Part shown: piece after piece, positions 24,464-32,293 of the stretch
How the letters are laid out: every line of letters starts with the position of its first letter
Position numbering within the stretch: position 1 is the first letter of the stretch
Assembly (NCBI RefSeq): GCF_016598475.1
Contig: NZ_JAEMUX010000007.1
Coordinates: 62,001 to 126,000, forward strand
Direction of reading: 5' to 3'
From: Streptomyces adelaidensis
GTDB lineage: Bacteria > Actinomycetota > Actinomycetes > Streptomycetales > Streptomycetaceae
Length of the DNA stretch: 64,000 nt
Made by a program: the position numbers and the translations under genes
The notes under the pieces: generated by a model
What the model saw: only the letters and a program-made list of their open reading frames with translations
Databases searched by the model: none
What the model was told of the DNA's origin: nothing

Positions 24464-26368
24464 TTACTTCTTCCGCAGGCGCACCGACACCCCGTGCGCC
24501 GTGCGGACCTGCTCGGCCGTCCAGCCCTCGACGGCCACGGAGACCTCGGCGAACCGGCCCCGCAGGGAGCGCGCCCCGACGACCGCCACCGTGCTGCCGG
24601 AACGCGGCGCCTGCTCGGCGTCGAAGCGGACCACCAGCGAGCTGCCCCGCTCCAGGACCGCGTGCCCGTCCACCACGAGGGCGGCGTCGGTGCCCCGGTC
24701 CAGGGTCACGTCGAGGACACCGGCCTGCGTGTAGCCGCCGCGCACCCGGACGGTGTGGTCGCCCGTGCTCAGCGTGCCGCCCTTCACCTGGACGTCACCG
24801 CGGCCGAGGGCCTCCTTCGAGGCCGCCGCGAGGACACCGGCCTCCACGACGGTGCCGCCCGTGTACCGGTTGGCGCCGGTCAGCGTCAGCGTGCCGCTGC
24901 CCCGCTTGACGACACCGCCCGAGCCGGAGATGTCGTGGCGCCAGGTGTCGGCCGCGTGGAAACCACCGAGCGCGGCGTCCAGCGTGACGGTCACCTTCGA
25001 GTCGAAGGCGCCGTAGCCGTCCGCCGCCGCGAACAGGTTGAGCCGGCCCCACTGCTCCCAGCCGTCCAGCAGCACATACCCGGACGGCAGCGCGGTCGTG
25101 CGCAGCACCTCGCGCCGCTGCGCCGCGTCGAGGTACGGCAGCCGCGTCTCCAGCAGGACCTCGGCGCCCTTCGGCACGGTCAGGTCCGTGGAACGGCCGG
25201 CGCGGGTCAGCACGTACGTCAGCTTCGGCTCGACGGTCCGGGCGTTGGCCCGGCGGTCGGCGTACCGGTCGTCGGCGTCCGAGTGCGCGTACGTGAACAG
25301 CGTGTCGGCCGTCGTGCCCGTCTTCGCCTGGAAGTACTCGGCGGCCTGCTTGCGCGCGGCGGCCTTCAGGGCGGCGTTCTTCGGGTCGGCGAGCGCGGCG
25401 GCGGCCAGCGCGGTGGCCATGACCCGGCCGCCGAGGACGTCGACCGTGGAGTGCATCCCGGACATGATCCGGGTGTGGCTCAGCTCGAAGGCACGGGTCA
25501 CGATCTCCTGGAACCGCTCCGGGACCGCGTACGCGAACGCCAGCGCCGCCAGGTGGAAGGCGTTGGTGTGGCCGCTGGGGAAACCGCCGTCCTCGGCCGC
25601 GTTCTCGCCGCGCTGCCGCAGCAGCTGTGTGACGACGACGACGTCGGAGTCGTAGACGGGGAACCCGAGGTCGTCCGTCTTCCCGGTGTCGACGACCTCG
25701 CTGTTCTCGTTCATCCGCCAGGGACGCGGGTACTGGAAGCTGAACTTGGCGGGGTTGCCCGAGGCGAACGGCCCGCGCACGGTGTCGACGAGCTTCGCCA
25801 CCTGACCGAGGTCCGAGTCGTACGATCCGGCACCCAGCGCGGACCCGGCGGGCGCGTCGGCGGGCACGGCGTCGTTGATCTTGGTTGCCGGTATGCCGTC
25901 CGGGGCGGCGGTGATCGAGGTGACCGCCTTGGCGCCCGAGCGGTACAACTCGGCCAGCGGGCCGAGGGCGTTGATCATCGCGTAGCTCTGGTGCTGCCGG
26001 TCGTAGACGAAGGCCTCGCGGGCCTGTGCCTCGGTGCGGCGGTTCGTGATGCGCGCGCAGTAGCGCATGTTGGCGCGCAGGATCTCCGGCAGGAGCGGGG
26101 TGCCGGTGTTCCAGGCGCCGCCGGTCTTCCAGATCTCCGCGAAGCCGCCGAGGGCGCGGATCACGGCGTTGGTCTCGGGGGTGAGGTTCGCCGTGATGTT
26201 GGTGGTGTAGTCGTCGACGAACGCGGCGAACGCGGTGGCGGCCTTGGCTTCGGGGGCCTGCCACAGGTTCGCGAGGGTCGGAGCGGCGATCAGGCCGGCC
26301 GACACGCCGAGGGAGTTCCTGAGGAAGACGCGGCGGTTGAGCGTGTGGTGCCCGGCAGATGACGGCAT
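24464..26368 (-). CDS. Tat-exported PAP2-family phosphatase with autotransporter-like C-terminal repeat
   Basis: A 634-residue exported enzyme. The N terminus has a twin-arginine signal (NRRVFLRNS at residues 11-19, AKA cleavage near 44). The PAP2/vanadium-haloperoxidase-type acid phosphatase domain spans about 60-330. Its motifs include PSGHTNAFH (264-272), and Arg300, His306 and Asp310 in TRIMSGMHSTVD. A following linker region (340-480) is unassigned. Residues about 488-520 read GSGTLTLTGANRYTGG, a PATR-like repeat usually seen in autotransporter passengers, and the rest is beta-rich. It should hydrolyse phosphate esters outside the cell. AAAGGAG precedes the ATG. Confidence 0.88.
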   Translation of the reverse strand: MPSSAGHHTLNRRVFLRNSLGVSAGLIAAPTLANLWQAPEAKAATAFAAFVDDYTTNITANLTPETNAVIRALGGFAEIWKTGGAWNTGTPLLPEILRANMRYCARITNRRTEAQAREAFVYDRQHQSYAMINALGPLAELYRSGAKAVTSITAAPDGIPATKINDAVPADAPAGSALGAGSYDSDLGQVAKLVDTVRGPFASGNPAKFSFQYPRPWRMNENSEVVDTGKTDDLGFPVYDSDVVVVTQLLRQRGENAAEDGGFPSGHTNAFHLAALAFAYAVPERFQEIVTRAFELSHTRIMSGMHSTVDVLGGRVMATALAAAALADPKNAALKAAARKQAAEYFQAKTGTTADTLFTYAHSDADDRYADRRANARTVEPKLTYVLTRAGRSTDLTVPKGAEVLLETRLPYLDAAQRREVLRTTALPSGYVLLDGWEQWGRLNLFAAADGYGAFDSKVTVTLDAALGGFHAADTWRHDISGSGGVVKRGSGTLTLTGANRYTGGTVVEAGVLAAASKEALGRGDVQVKGGTLSTGDHTVRVRGGYTQAGVLDVTLDRGTDAALVVDGHAVLERGSSLVVRFDAEQAPRSGSTVAVVGARSLRGRFAEVSVAVEGWTAEQVRTAHGVSVRLRKK

Positions 26369-26462
26369 GGAGCGCCGCTCCTTTCGCGGTGTGATGATCG
26401 TGCGGGCTGAGCGTGGAGGTGATGTGTGACCGGTTGGTGGCCGGTCGGTGACCGGTGGGTGG

Positions 26463-27377
26463 TCAGCGGGTGACCGGTCGAAGGAGAGTGCGTGCGAGTG
26501 CCAACGCCCCCTCGACCGGCGGCACTTGGAGTACATGTGGTCGCGCGGACGGTACGGCATCGAGGAGTGCTTCGGCGAATGCCGAGTACAGGGCGGGCCG
26601 GGAGCGGATCGTCCCGCCGGCCACCACCACGTCGTCCACGGCGATCCCGCGGGCGGCGAGCCGCGCCACGAGCAAGGCGAGTGCACGACCCCCTTCCGCG
26701 ATCACCCGACTGGCGAGAAGTGAGCCCTCCTCGGCGGCGTCGAACACTACGGTCGCGTGTCGGCCCCAGTCGGCGGACACGTCGGTGGCGGACTCCAACG
26801 CCCCGCCGAGAGCCGGGACTTCGCCCACCCCGAAGACGGCGGTCAGCCGGTCGGCGAGCGCGTCGGGCGCCTCGCCGCGGTCGTGTGCCGCCCACACGGC
26901 ACGGGCCGCCTCACGGACCAGACCGGCGGCGCCGCCCTCGTCCCCGAGGACCGCGCCCCAGCCGCCGACCTGCACCGAAGAGCCGTCGGCGGACCGGCCG
27001 ACGGCCACCGAACCGGTGCCCGCGACCAGGCCCACCCCCCGGTCGAAACCGGCGGCGGGCACCAGCAGCTCGGCGTCCCCCACCACCAGACACGGCACCT
27101 GAAGCCGTTCCTGGAGGGCGAGACGTATCCCCTCGCACTGCCGGGGTGTCTCGCAGGCGTGCGCGCCGACGGCCACGGCGGACGGGAGGGTGTGCGCGGG
27201 CAGCGCCTCCCCGACCAGCGTGGCCAGCCATGCGGTCGCGGCCGCCGGGTCGTGCGGCCGCCAGCCACGGCTCGGACGGACGTGATCGGCGACGGAGTCC
27301 GTCCCCGCGACAGCGCGGAGATGGGTCTTGGTGCCGCCCACGTCGATACCGACCGCGACGGGCCTGGAGTCCTGCAC
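26463..27377 (-). CDS. BadF/BadG-type ATPase, probable amino-sugar (GlcNAc) kinase
   Basis: A 304-residue ASKHA-fold kinase of the BadF/BadG/BcrA family that includes eukaryotic N-acetylglucosamine kinase. The phosphate-1 loop is GIDVGGTKT (residues 10-18). Later GLVAGTGSVA (phosphate-2) and VVAGGTIRS (adenosine motif) complete the fold. The GTG at 27377 with GGGAGG seven bases upstream is preferred over longer starts. It is divergent from a ROK regulator and next to a sugar ABC importer, so it probably phosphorylates the imported sugar; GlcNAc or a similar amino sugar is a family-based guess. A perfect palindrome in the shared promoter region suggests ROK control. Confidence 0.85.
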   Translation of the reverse strand: MQDSRPVAVGIDVGGTKTHLRAVAGTDSVADHVRPSRGWRPHDPAAATAWLATLVGEALPAHTLPSAVAVGAHACETPRQCEGIRLALQERLQVPCLVVGDAELLVPAAGFDRGVGLVAGTGSVAVGRSADGSSVQVGGWGAVLGDEGGAAGLVREAARAVWAAHDRGEAPDALADRLTAVFGVGEVPALGGALESATDVSADWGRHATVVFDAAEEGSLLASRVIAEGGRALALLVARLAARGIAVDDVVVAGGTIRSRPALYSAFAEALLDAVPSARPHVLQVPPVEGALALARTLLRPVTR

Positions 27378-27518
27378 GAAGGGCCTCCCTCGTCGTTGCG
27401 TTGCGATGGCGCAGCGACGGTGGGGCGAAACCGTGCCTGGACACACAGGGTCTGTGGGGGGTGCTAGTGAAGCCCCGGGACGGGCTTCTGCTGGTGCGGC
27501 AGGCGAGTACCGCTTGAC

Positions 27519-27542
27519 TTCGTTAGGAAATTAACTAACGAA
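27519..27542. promoter_or_regulatory. Perfect palindromic operator in the kinase/ROK divergent promoter
   Basis: Half-sites TTCGTTAG (27519-27526) and CTAACGAA (27535-27542) are perfect inverted repeats around GAAATTAA. This resembles operators of NagC/XylR-type ROK proteins (A/T-rich with TTAnTTAA cores). A good -35-like TTGACT (27514-27519) overlaps its left end, with a weak TAACGA at 27536-27541 as -10, so binding would block plus-strand transcription. It lies about 80 bases upstream of the ROK ATG and 142 bases from the kinase GTG. Confidence 0.75.
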
Positions 27543-27619
27543 TATGGGTGAGTCAAGGGTTACGACCCGGATACCGCACAACCGTGCGGTCGGACGATCG
27601 CGGCACGACTGGGGAGAGC

Positions 27620-28741
27620 ATGCAACTGAGCGAGAGCGCCCGCGCTGTGTTCGCCGTACTGGCCGCGTCGAGCACCGCCACCCGCCCTCAACTGGCGACC
27701 GGGGCGCGCCTTTCCAAGCCGACCGTGTCCACCGCCGTGGCCGAGCTGGAGGCCGCCGGTCTCGCCGCCCGCTCCGGCACCCTCAACGGCGGAACCGGCA
27801 GGTCGGCGGCCGTATACGATCTCGGGCGCGCCGCCGGCGCGGTGCTCGCCGTCGACCTCGGCCCCAGCGTCACCCGGGTGCGGGTCTGCGCCCTGGACGG
27901 CACCCTGCTAGCCGAGGGCACCGGCCTGCGGGCGGACACCGTCGACGTGGTCGCGGACGCCCTCTGCGTGCTGTCGGCCGGGGCGCCGCTGCGCGCCATC
28001 GTCGTCGCTGTCGGGGATGTCACCGTCCAGAGCCGGGAGGGCACGGCCGTCCGCCCCGCCACCGCCAAGGCGGGACCCATCTTCGACGCCCTGACCGTGG
28101 CGCTCCCGCCGGGTGTGCCCGTCCACGTCGAGAACAACGTGAACTGCGCCGCCCTGGCCGAGCTGCACGAGGGCGCCGCCCGGGGCCGGGACACCTTCGG
28201 CTATCTGCGGATCGGGGTCGGTATCGGTCTCGGTGTCGTCATCGGCGGCCAGGTCCTGCGCGGTGCGAACGGCGCCGCCGGTGAGGTGGCCCGGCTGCCC
28301 TACCCGTGGGACGCGGACCGGGAACCCCGCCACGAGGGCCTGGAGGCGCACATAGGCGCGGGCTCCCTGCTGCGCCGGGCGGCGGGCGCCTGGCGGGGCT
28401 TGGACGACCCGTGCCCGGACACCGTCGACGGGCTGTTCGCGCTGGCCGACGCCGGACACGCCACGGCCTGCGCGGTCGTCGACCGGCACGCCGCCGACGT
28501 GGGCAGACTCGCCGCCGCGGCGACCGCCGTCCTGGACCCGGGCCTGATCGTGCTGGGCGGCGCGGTGGGCTCCAAGCCCCTGCTGCTGCCCGGCGTACGG
28601 GCCGAACTGGCCCGGCTGAGCTGGCCCACCGAGGTCGTGAGCAGTGCGCTCGGCGACAGTGGCACCGTCGTGGGGGCCAGTCGGCTGGCCGTGGCCCGGG
28701 GAATCCAAACCGTGACCGGAGGCGCGGCGGTGAAGCATTGA
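27620..28741 (+). CDS. ROK family transcriptional regulator
   Basis: A 373-residue ROK repressor. The N-terminal winged HTH (about 5-65) includes RPQLATGARLSKPTVSTAVAELEAAGL. The ROK domain has AVDLGPSVTR (near 78), the conserved ENNVNCAAL (about 174-182), and GVGIGLGVVIGG followed by GAAGEVA. The zinc-binding cysteine cluster is not evident. The start at ATG 27620 is inferred from the HTH position; GGGGAG is only three bases upstream, so an alternative upstream GTG at 27548 remains possible. It probably binds the palindrome at 27519-27542 and governs both the kinase and the ABC genes that follow. Confidence 0.9.
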   Translation: MQLSESARAVFAVLAASSTATRPQLATGARLSKPTVSTAVAELEAAGLAARSGTLNGGTGRSAAVYDLGRAAGAVLAVDLGPSVTRVRVCALDGTLLAEGTGLRADTVDVVADALCVLSAGAPLRAIVVAVGDVTVQSREGTAVRPATAKAGPIFDALTVALPPGVPVHVENNVNCAALAELHEGAARGRDTFGYLRIGVGIGLGVVIGGQVLRGANGAAGEVARLPYPWDADREPRHEGLEAHIGAGSLLRRAAGAWRGLDDPCPDTVDGLFALADAGHATACAVVDRHAADVGRLAAAATAVLDPGLIVLGGAVGSKPLLLPGVRAELARLSWPTEVVSSALGDSGTVVGASRLAVARGIQTVTGGAAVKH

Positions 28742-28770
28742 CGGACTCCACCGGCATCTGCCAATGTCCG

Positions 28771-28783
28771 GACAAGCGCTTTC
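28771..28783. promoter_or_regulatory. AAGCGCTT palindrome upstream of the sugar-binding protein gene
   Basis: GACAAGCGCTTTC at 28771-28783 has the central perfect 8-bp palindrome AAGCGCTT. Similar GC-centred palindromes are LacI-family operator cores in actinobacteria. It lies about 240 bases upstream of the lipoprotein ATG (29020) in a 278-base gap. The rest of that gap shows no other obvious palindrome. No LacI gene is in the window, so the assignment is tentative. Confidence 0.4.
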
Positions 28784-29019
28784 TAAGTCGGCCGGGACGC
28801 CGGCTTGGGGCGAGCCTCCCGCCCGTACTCGACGTACGGCAACCGCACGAGGGCGTGCCCGTGCGGTGACGGCCAGAACGGCCGGGGATCCCGCCCCGCG
28901 TGGACGACGCAGCCGGGCGAGGCTGCGCCCCCGGAAAGCGAACTTCTCCTGCAAACTGCACCCGTGCCGCCTCGGTCGGCGCCGTGCTCTGTCCCCTACG
29001 ACGAAATAAGGGATCGAAG

Positions 29020-30342
29020 ATGATCACTGTGGGTGTGCGGCGCTCCCGCCGACTCGGCCGCGGCGGTATGCGCCGCCTGGTTCCCCTCGCTGCCGTTGCC
29101 ACGGCAGGTGCCCTGCTGCTCTCCGCCTGCGGAGGGGAATCCGACTCGGGCGGGACCTCCAAGGCGCTGACGTTCTGGATCTCCACGGTTCCGGGGCAGG
29201 ACGCGGGCTGGAAGAAGATGGTGGCGCAGTACGAGAAGGAAACCGGCGTCAAGGTCAAGCTCGTCAACATCCCCTACGACGGCTACGACGCGAAGCTGCG
29301 CAGCGCCGCGCAGGCGAACTCCCTGCCCGACGTGGCGGCAGTGCCGAAGCTGGACCCGATCTGGTCGAACAAGCTGCTCGACCTCAGCTCCATCGCCAAC
29401 AACAAGACCAACAAGATCAACACCAACTTCGTCGCCAAGGACTCGTCCGGGAAGGTGCTGTCCATCCCCTCGGACGTCACCGCGTCCGGCATGTTCATCA
29501 ACAAGACGCTCTTCGAGAAGGCCGGTGTCGACTACCCGACCTCGCCCGACAAGACCTGGACCTGGACCGAGTTCATCAAGGCGGCGAACGAGGTCCGGGA
29601 GAAGACCGACGCCAAGTACTCCCTGACGTTCGACCAGTCGCCGTCCCGGCTGCGCGCCATGGTGTACGAGATGGGCGGGAAGTACGTCCACGCCGACGAC
29701 TCCGGTAAGTTCTCGGTGGACGCGGCGACCAAGAAGGCCGTGAACACCTTCGTCGGATGGAACGACGACAAGACCATGCCGAAGTCGGTGTGGACCAGCG
29801 GCGCCGACCCGTCGGCCATGTTCCAGAGCGGTGACGTGGTCGCCTACTGGTCCGGTGTGTGGCAGGTCGCCGCCTACGCGGAGAGCATCACGAAGTTCGA
29901 GTGGGCGAGCGTCCCGAGTCCCGCCCAGCCGGTGCAGGCCAGTGACGTCAACAGCGGTGGCATGACGGTCGGCTTCAACAACAACGCCGACGCGGCCGCC
30001 GCCGCGGAGAAGTTCCTGTCCTGGCTGTACGAGCCGGACCACTACCAGGCGCTGTGCGAGGCGTCCGGCTTCCTGCCGGTCGAGAGCGGTCTGAACCCGA
30101 AGTACCCCTTCGAGTCCGAGGCGGCGCAGGCGGCGTTCAAGCTCTACAACGAGTCCATCCCGCTCTACGACCCGATCTCCGGCTACTTCAACACCGCGCA
30201 GACGAACTGGGTGCTGAAGGGCAAGAGCCTCACCGACGACCCGACCAAGGCGGAGCTCGGCAAGGCGATCAACGGCGAGCAGTCGGCCGACAAGGCCCTG
30301 CAGAACATCGTGGACGGCTACAACCAGCAGGTCGGCGGCTGA
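29020..30342 (+). CDS. ABC transporter sugar-binding lipoprotein (family 1 SBP)
   Basis: A 440-residue extracellular lipoprotein with lipobox LLSAC (lipid Cys near residue 37) and the family 1 SBP fold: LTFWIS start, YEKETGVKVKLVN, and SNKLLDLSS near the ligand-binding region. It captures a carbohydrate for the permeases encoded downstream. The ATG follows AAGGGATCGAAG. A perfect 16-bp hairpin between it and the permeases suggests the lipoprotein is expressed at higher level than the membrane subunits. Confidence 0.93.
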   Translation: MITVGVRRSRRLGRGGMRRLVPLAAVATAGALLLSACGGESDSGGTSKALTFWISTVPGQDAGWKKMVAQYEKETGVKVKLVNIPYDGYDAKLRSAAQANSLPDVAAVPKLDPIWSNKLLDLSSIANNKTNKINTNFVAKDSSGKVLSIPSDVTASGMFINKTLFEKAGVDYPTSPDKTWTWTEFIKAANEVREKTDAKYSLTFDQSPSRLRAMVYEMGGKYVHADDSGKFSVDAATKKAVNTFVGWNDDKTMPKSVWTSGADPSAMFQSGDVVAYWSGVWQVAAYAESITKFEWASVPSPAQPVQASDVNSGGMTVGFNNNADAAAAAEKFLSWLYEPDHYQALCEASGFLPVESGLNPKYPFESEAAQAAFKLYNESIPLYDPISGYFNTAQTNWVLKGKSLTDDPTKAELGKAINGEQSADKALQNIVDGYNQQVGG

Positions 30343-30357
30343 GTGTAGGCCGACAGT

Positions 30358-30391
30358 CCCGGGCGGCGGTGTCGAGACACCGCCGCCCGGG
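30358..30391. terminator. 16-bp perfect hairpin between lipoprotein and permease genes
   Basis: Arms CCCGGGCGGCGGTGTC (30358-30373) and GACACCGCCGCCCGGG (30376-30391) are perfect, with two unpaired central bases (in practice a short CGAG loop). It starts 16 bases after the lipoprotein stop and lies inside an operon. It is probably a partial terminator or a 3' RNA-stability element that raises lipoprotein over permease mRNA. Confidence 0.8.
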
Positions 30392-30471
30392 CCCGCGGAC
30401 CCCACCCCACGTGATGCCGGGCTCATGGCCTGAGCCCCCAGGACCCATTCCACCAGCACGGAGTCAGGAAG

Positions 30472-31392
30472 ATGACAAAACGCGCCTCGGACGCTTCGGA
30501 CGTGTCCGTGAGCCCGCCCAGGAGACGAAGCAAGTACACCCTCGCACCGCTCGTCCTCATCACGGGCAATGTCGTGCTCTTCGCGCTGTTCTTCGTCTGG
30601 CCGGCGGTGATCGGGCTCGTCTACTCCTTCACGAACTACACGGGCGTAGGGGCGTTCCAGTTCGTCGGACTGGACAACTACCAGAAGCTGCTCGGGGACT
30701 CGACCTTCTACGCCGCGACGACCCGCACGCTCCTGTACACCGTGCTCTTCGTTCCGCTGAACTTCGTGTTGTCGCTGCTCATCGCCAACGTGCTGGTGAG
30801 CAAGCACGCCAAGGGCACGTCGGTCGCCCGCATCTTCTTCTTCATCCCGTGGCTGCTGTCGCCCATCATCGTGGGTGTCCTGTGGCGGTGGCTGTTCGGT
30901 GAGAACTTCGGACTGGTCAACTACTTCATCGAGAAGGTCGGCGGAAGCGCCGTTCCATGGCAGTCGAACGCGGACCTGTCACTGATCGTGGTCGTGGTGG
31001 CGGCAGCCTGGGCCTGGACGGGCTTCTCCATGCTGCTGTTCATCGCGGCGATCAAGAACGTACCGACGTCGTACTACGAGGCGGCCGCGCTCGACGGCGC
31101 CGGTCCGTGGCGCCAGTTCATCAGCATCACCCTGCCGAGCATCGCCCCCACCTCCTTCATCGTCATCCTGCTCAACACGATCCACGCGATGAAGGAATAC
31201 GCGGTGTTCGCCTCCCTCAACAACGGTGGACCCGGAACGTCGAACAACCTGCTTGTCCAGTACATCTACCAGACCGGCTTCGACCAGGGCCAGATCGGCT
31301 ACGCGAGCGCCGCGTCGTTCGTGCTCATGCTCATCCTGATGGCCGTCGCGATCATCCAGATGATGGTCAACCGGCGGGTGGAGAACCGATGA
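30472..31392 (+). CDS. CUT1 sugar ABC transporter permease (MalF type)
   Basis: A 306-residue membrane permease. The first helix (about 24-46, LITGNVVLFALFFVW) is followed by five more, with the EAA motif YYEAAALDGAGPWRQF near residue 203 and the TLPSIAPT follow-up. Its stop overlaps the ATG of the next permease (ATGA), so the two subunits are made in a coupled way. No ATPase gene is nearby, so a shared ATPase such as MsiK likely serves it (inference from the family). Confidence 0.93.
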   Translation: MTKRASDASDVSVSPPRRRSKYTLAPLVLITGNVVLFALFFVWPAVIGLVYSFTNYTGVGAFQFVGLDNYQKLLGDSTFYAATTRTLLYTVLFVPLNFVLSLLIANVLVSKHAKGTSVARIFFFIPWLLSPIIVGVLWRWLFGENFGLVNYFIEKVGGSAVPWQSNADLSLIVVVVAAAWAWTGFSMLLFIAAIKNVPTSYYEAAALDGAGPWRQFISITLPSIAPTSFIVILLNTIHAMKEYAVFASLNNGGPGTSNNLLVQYIYQTGFDQGQIGYASAASFVLMLILMAVAIIQMMVNRRVENR

Positions 31393-32291
31393 CAACCACA
31401 GACACAGTGCGCAAGGTCGACGCCGATTCCGTGCCGGCCGTCTCCAGGAAGCAGCGCCGCGGCGCGGCAAGCGGCGGGCTTCGGCGCGCGATTGCCCCGA
31501 CGACTCTGCTGTGGGTCCTGGCGGCCCTCTACGGGCTGCCGGTGCTGTGGTTCGTCCTCAGCTCCTTCAAGCCGGCGGGAGACCTGTTCTCCCTTCCGCT
31601 GACGGTGTTCCCGGACGACCCCACCGTGTCGGGTTACAAGGAAGCGTGGGCAAGCTCCAACTTCTCCGGGTACTTCATCAACACGATCATCGTGTGTGTG
31701 ATCGCGACGATCCTCACGGTGGGGGTCAGTTGCTGCACCGGGTACGCGCTGGCCAAGTACGACAACAAATGGCTCAAGGCCTTCTTCCTCTGCATCCTGG
31801 CCACCACGATGCTGCCGGCCGAGGTCATGCTCGCCCCGCTGTTCCTGGTGGTCCGCGACCTCGGCTTCTACAACTCGCTCTCCGGCATCATCCTCCCGGC
31901 CCTGCTCACCGCGACCGGGTGCTTCATGTTCCGCCAGTTCTTCCTGACGGTCCCCGACGAGCTCATCGAGGCCGCCCGCATCGACGGCGCGCGTGAGCTG
32001 TCGATCTTCATGCGGATCATGGTGCCGCTCTCCCGGCCCATCATGCTGACGCTCGCCATCCTGTCGTTCCAGTGGAGGTGGAACGACTACATCTGGCCGC
32101 TGCTGATGCTGAACGACCCCGAGAAGTTCACGGTGCAGATCGGCATCCAGAGCCTCGTCGGCGCGCAGAACATCAACTGGTCGGTGCTGCTCGGCGGATC
32201 GGTCATCTCCATGGTCCCGCTGATCGTCGTCTTCCTGGTGTTCCAGAAGTACGTCATGAACGCCGACATCAACGCCGGACTGAAGGACTGA
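31389..32291 (+). CDS. CUT1 sugar ABC transporter permease (MalG type)
   Basis: A 300-residue permease whose ATG overlaps the upstream permease stop. After a charged N terminus (about 35 residues) come hydrophobic helices from TTLLWVLAALYGLPVLWF on. The EAA motif LIEAARIDGARELSIFMR lies near residue 198, followed by MVPLSRPI. The tail ends in DINAGLKD, as in many MalG-like subunits. It completes the heteromeric channel with the MalF-type permease and couples to the shared ATPase. Confidence 0.93.
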   Translation: MTTTDTVRKVDADSVPAVSRKQRRGAASGGLRRAIAPTTLLWVLAALYGLPVLWFVLSSFKPAGDLFSLPLTVFPDDPTVSGYKEAWASSNFSGYFINTIIVCVIATILTVGVSCCTGYALAKYDNKWLKAFFLCILATTMLPAEVMLAPLFLVVRDLGFYNSLSGIILPALLTATGCFMFRQFFLTVPDELIEAARIDGARELSIFMRIMVPLSRPIMLTLAILSFQWRWNDYIWPLLMLNDPEKFTVQIGIQSLVGAQNINWSVLLGGSVISMVPLIVVFLVFQKYVMNADINAGLKD

Positions 32292-32293
32292 CC

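Noticed and set aside
27328..27534. A short plus-strand ORF overlapping the kinase start and operator
   Set aside because: It is antisense to the kinase N terminus, ends inside the palindromic operator, and has no ribosome-binding site.
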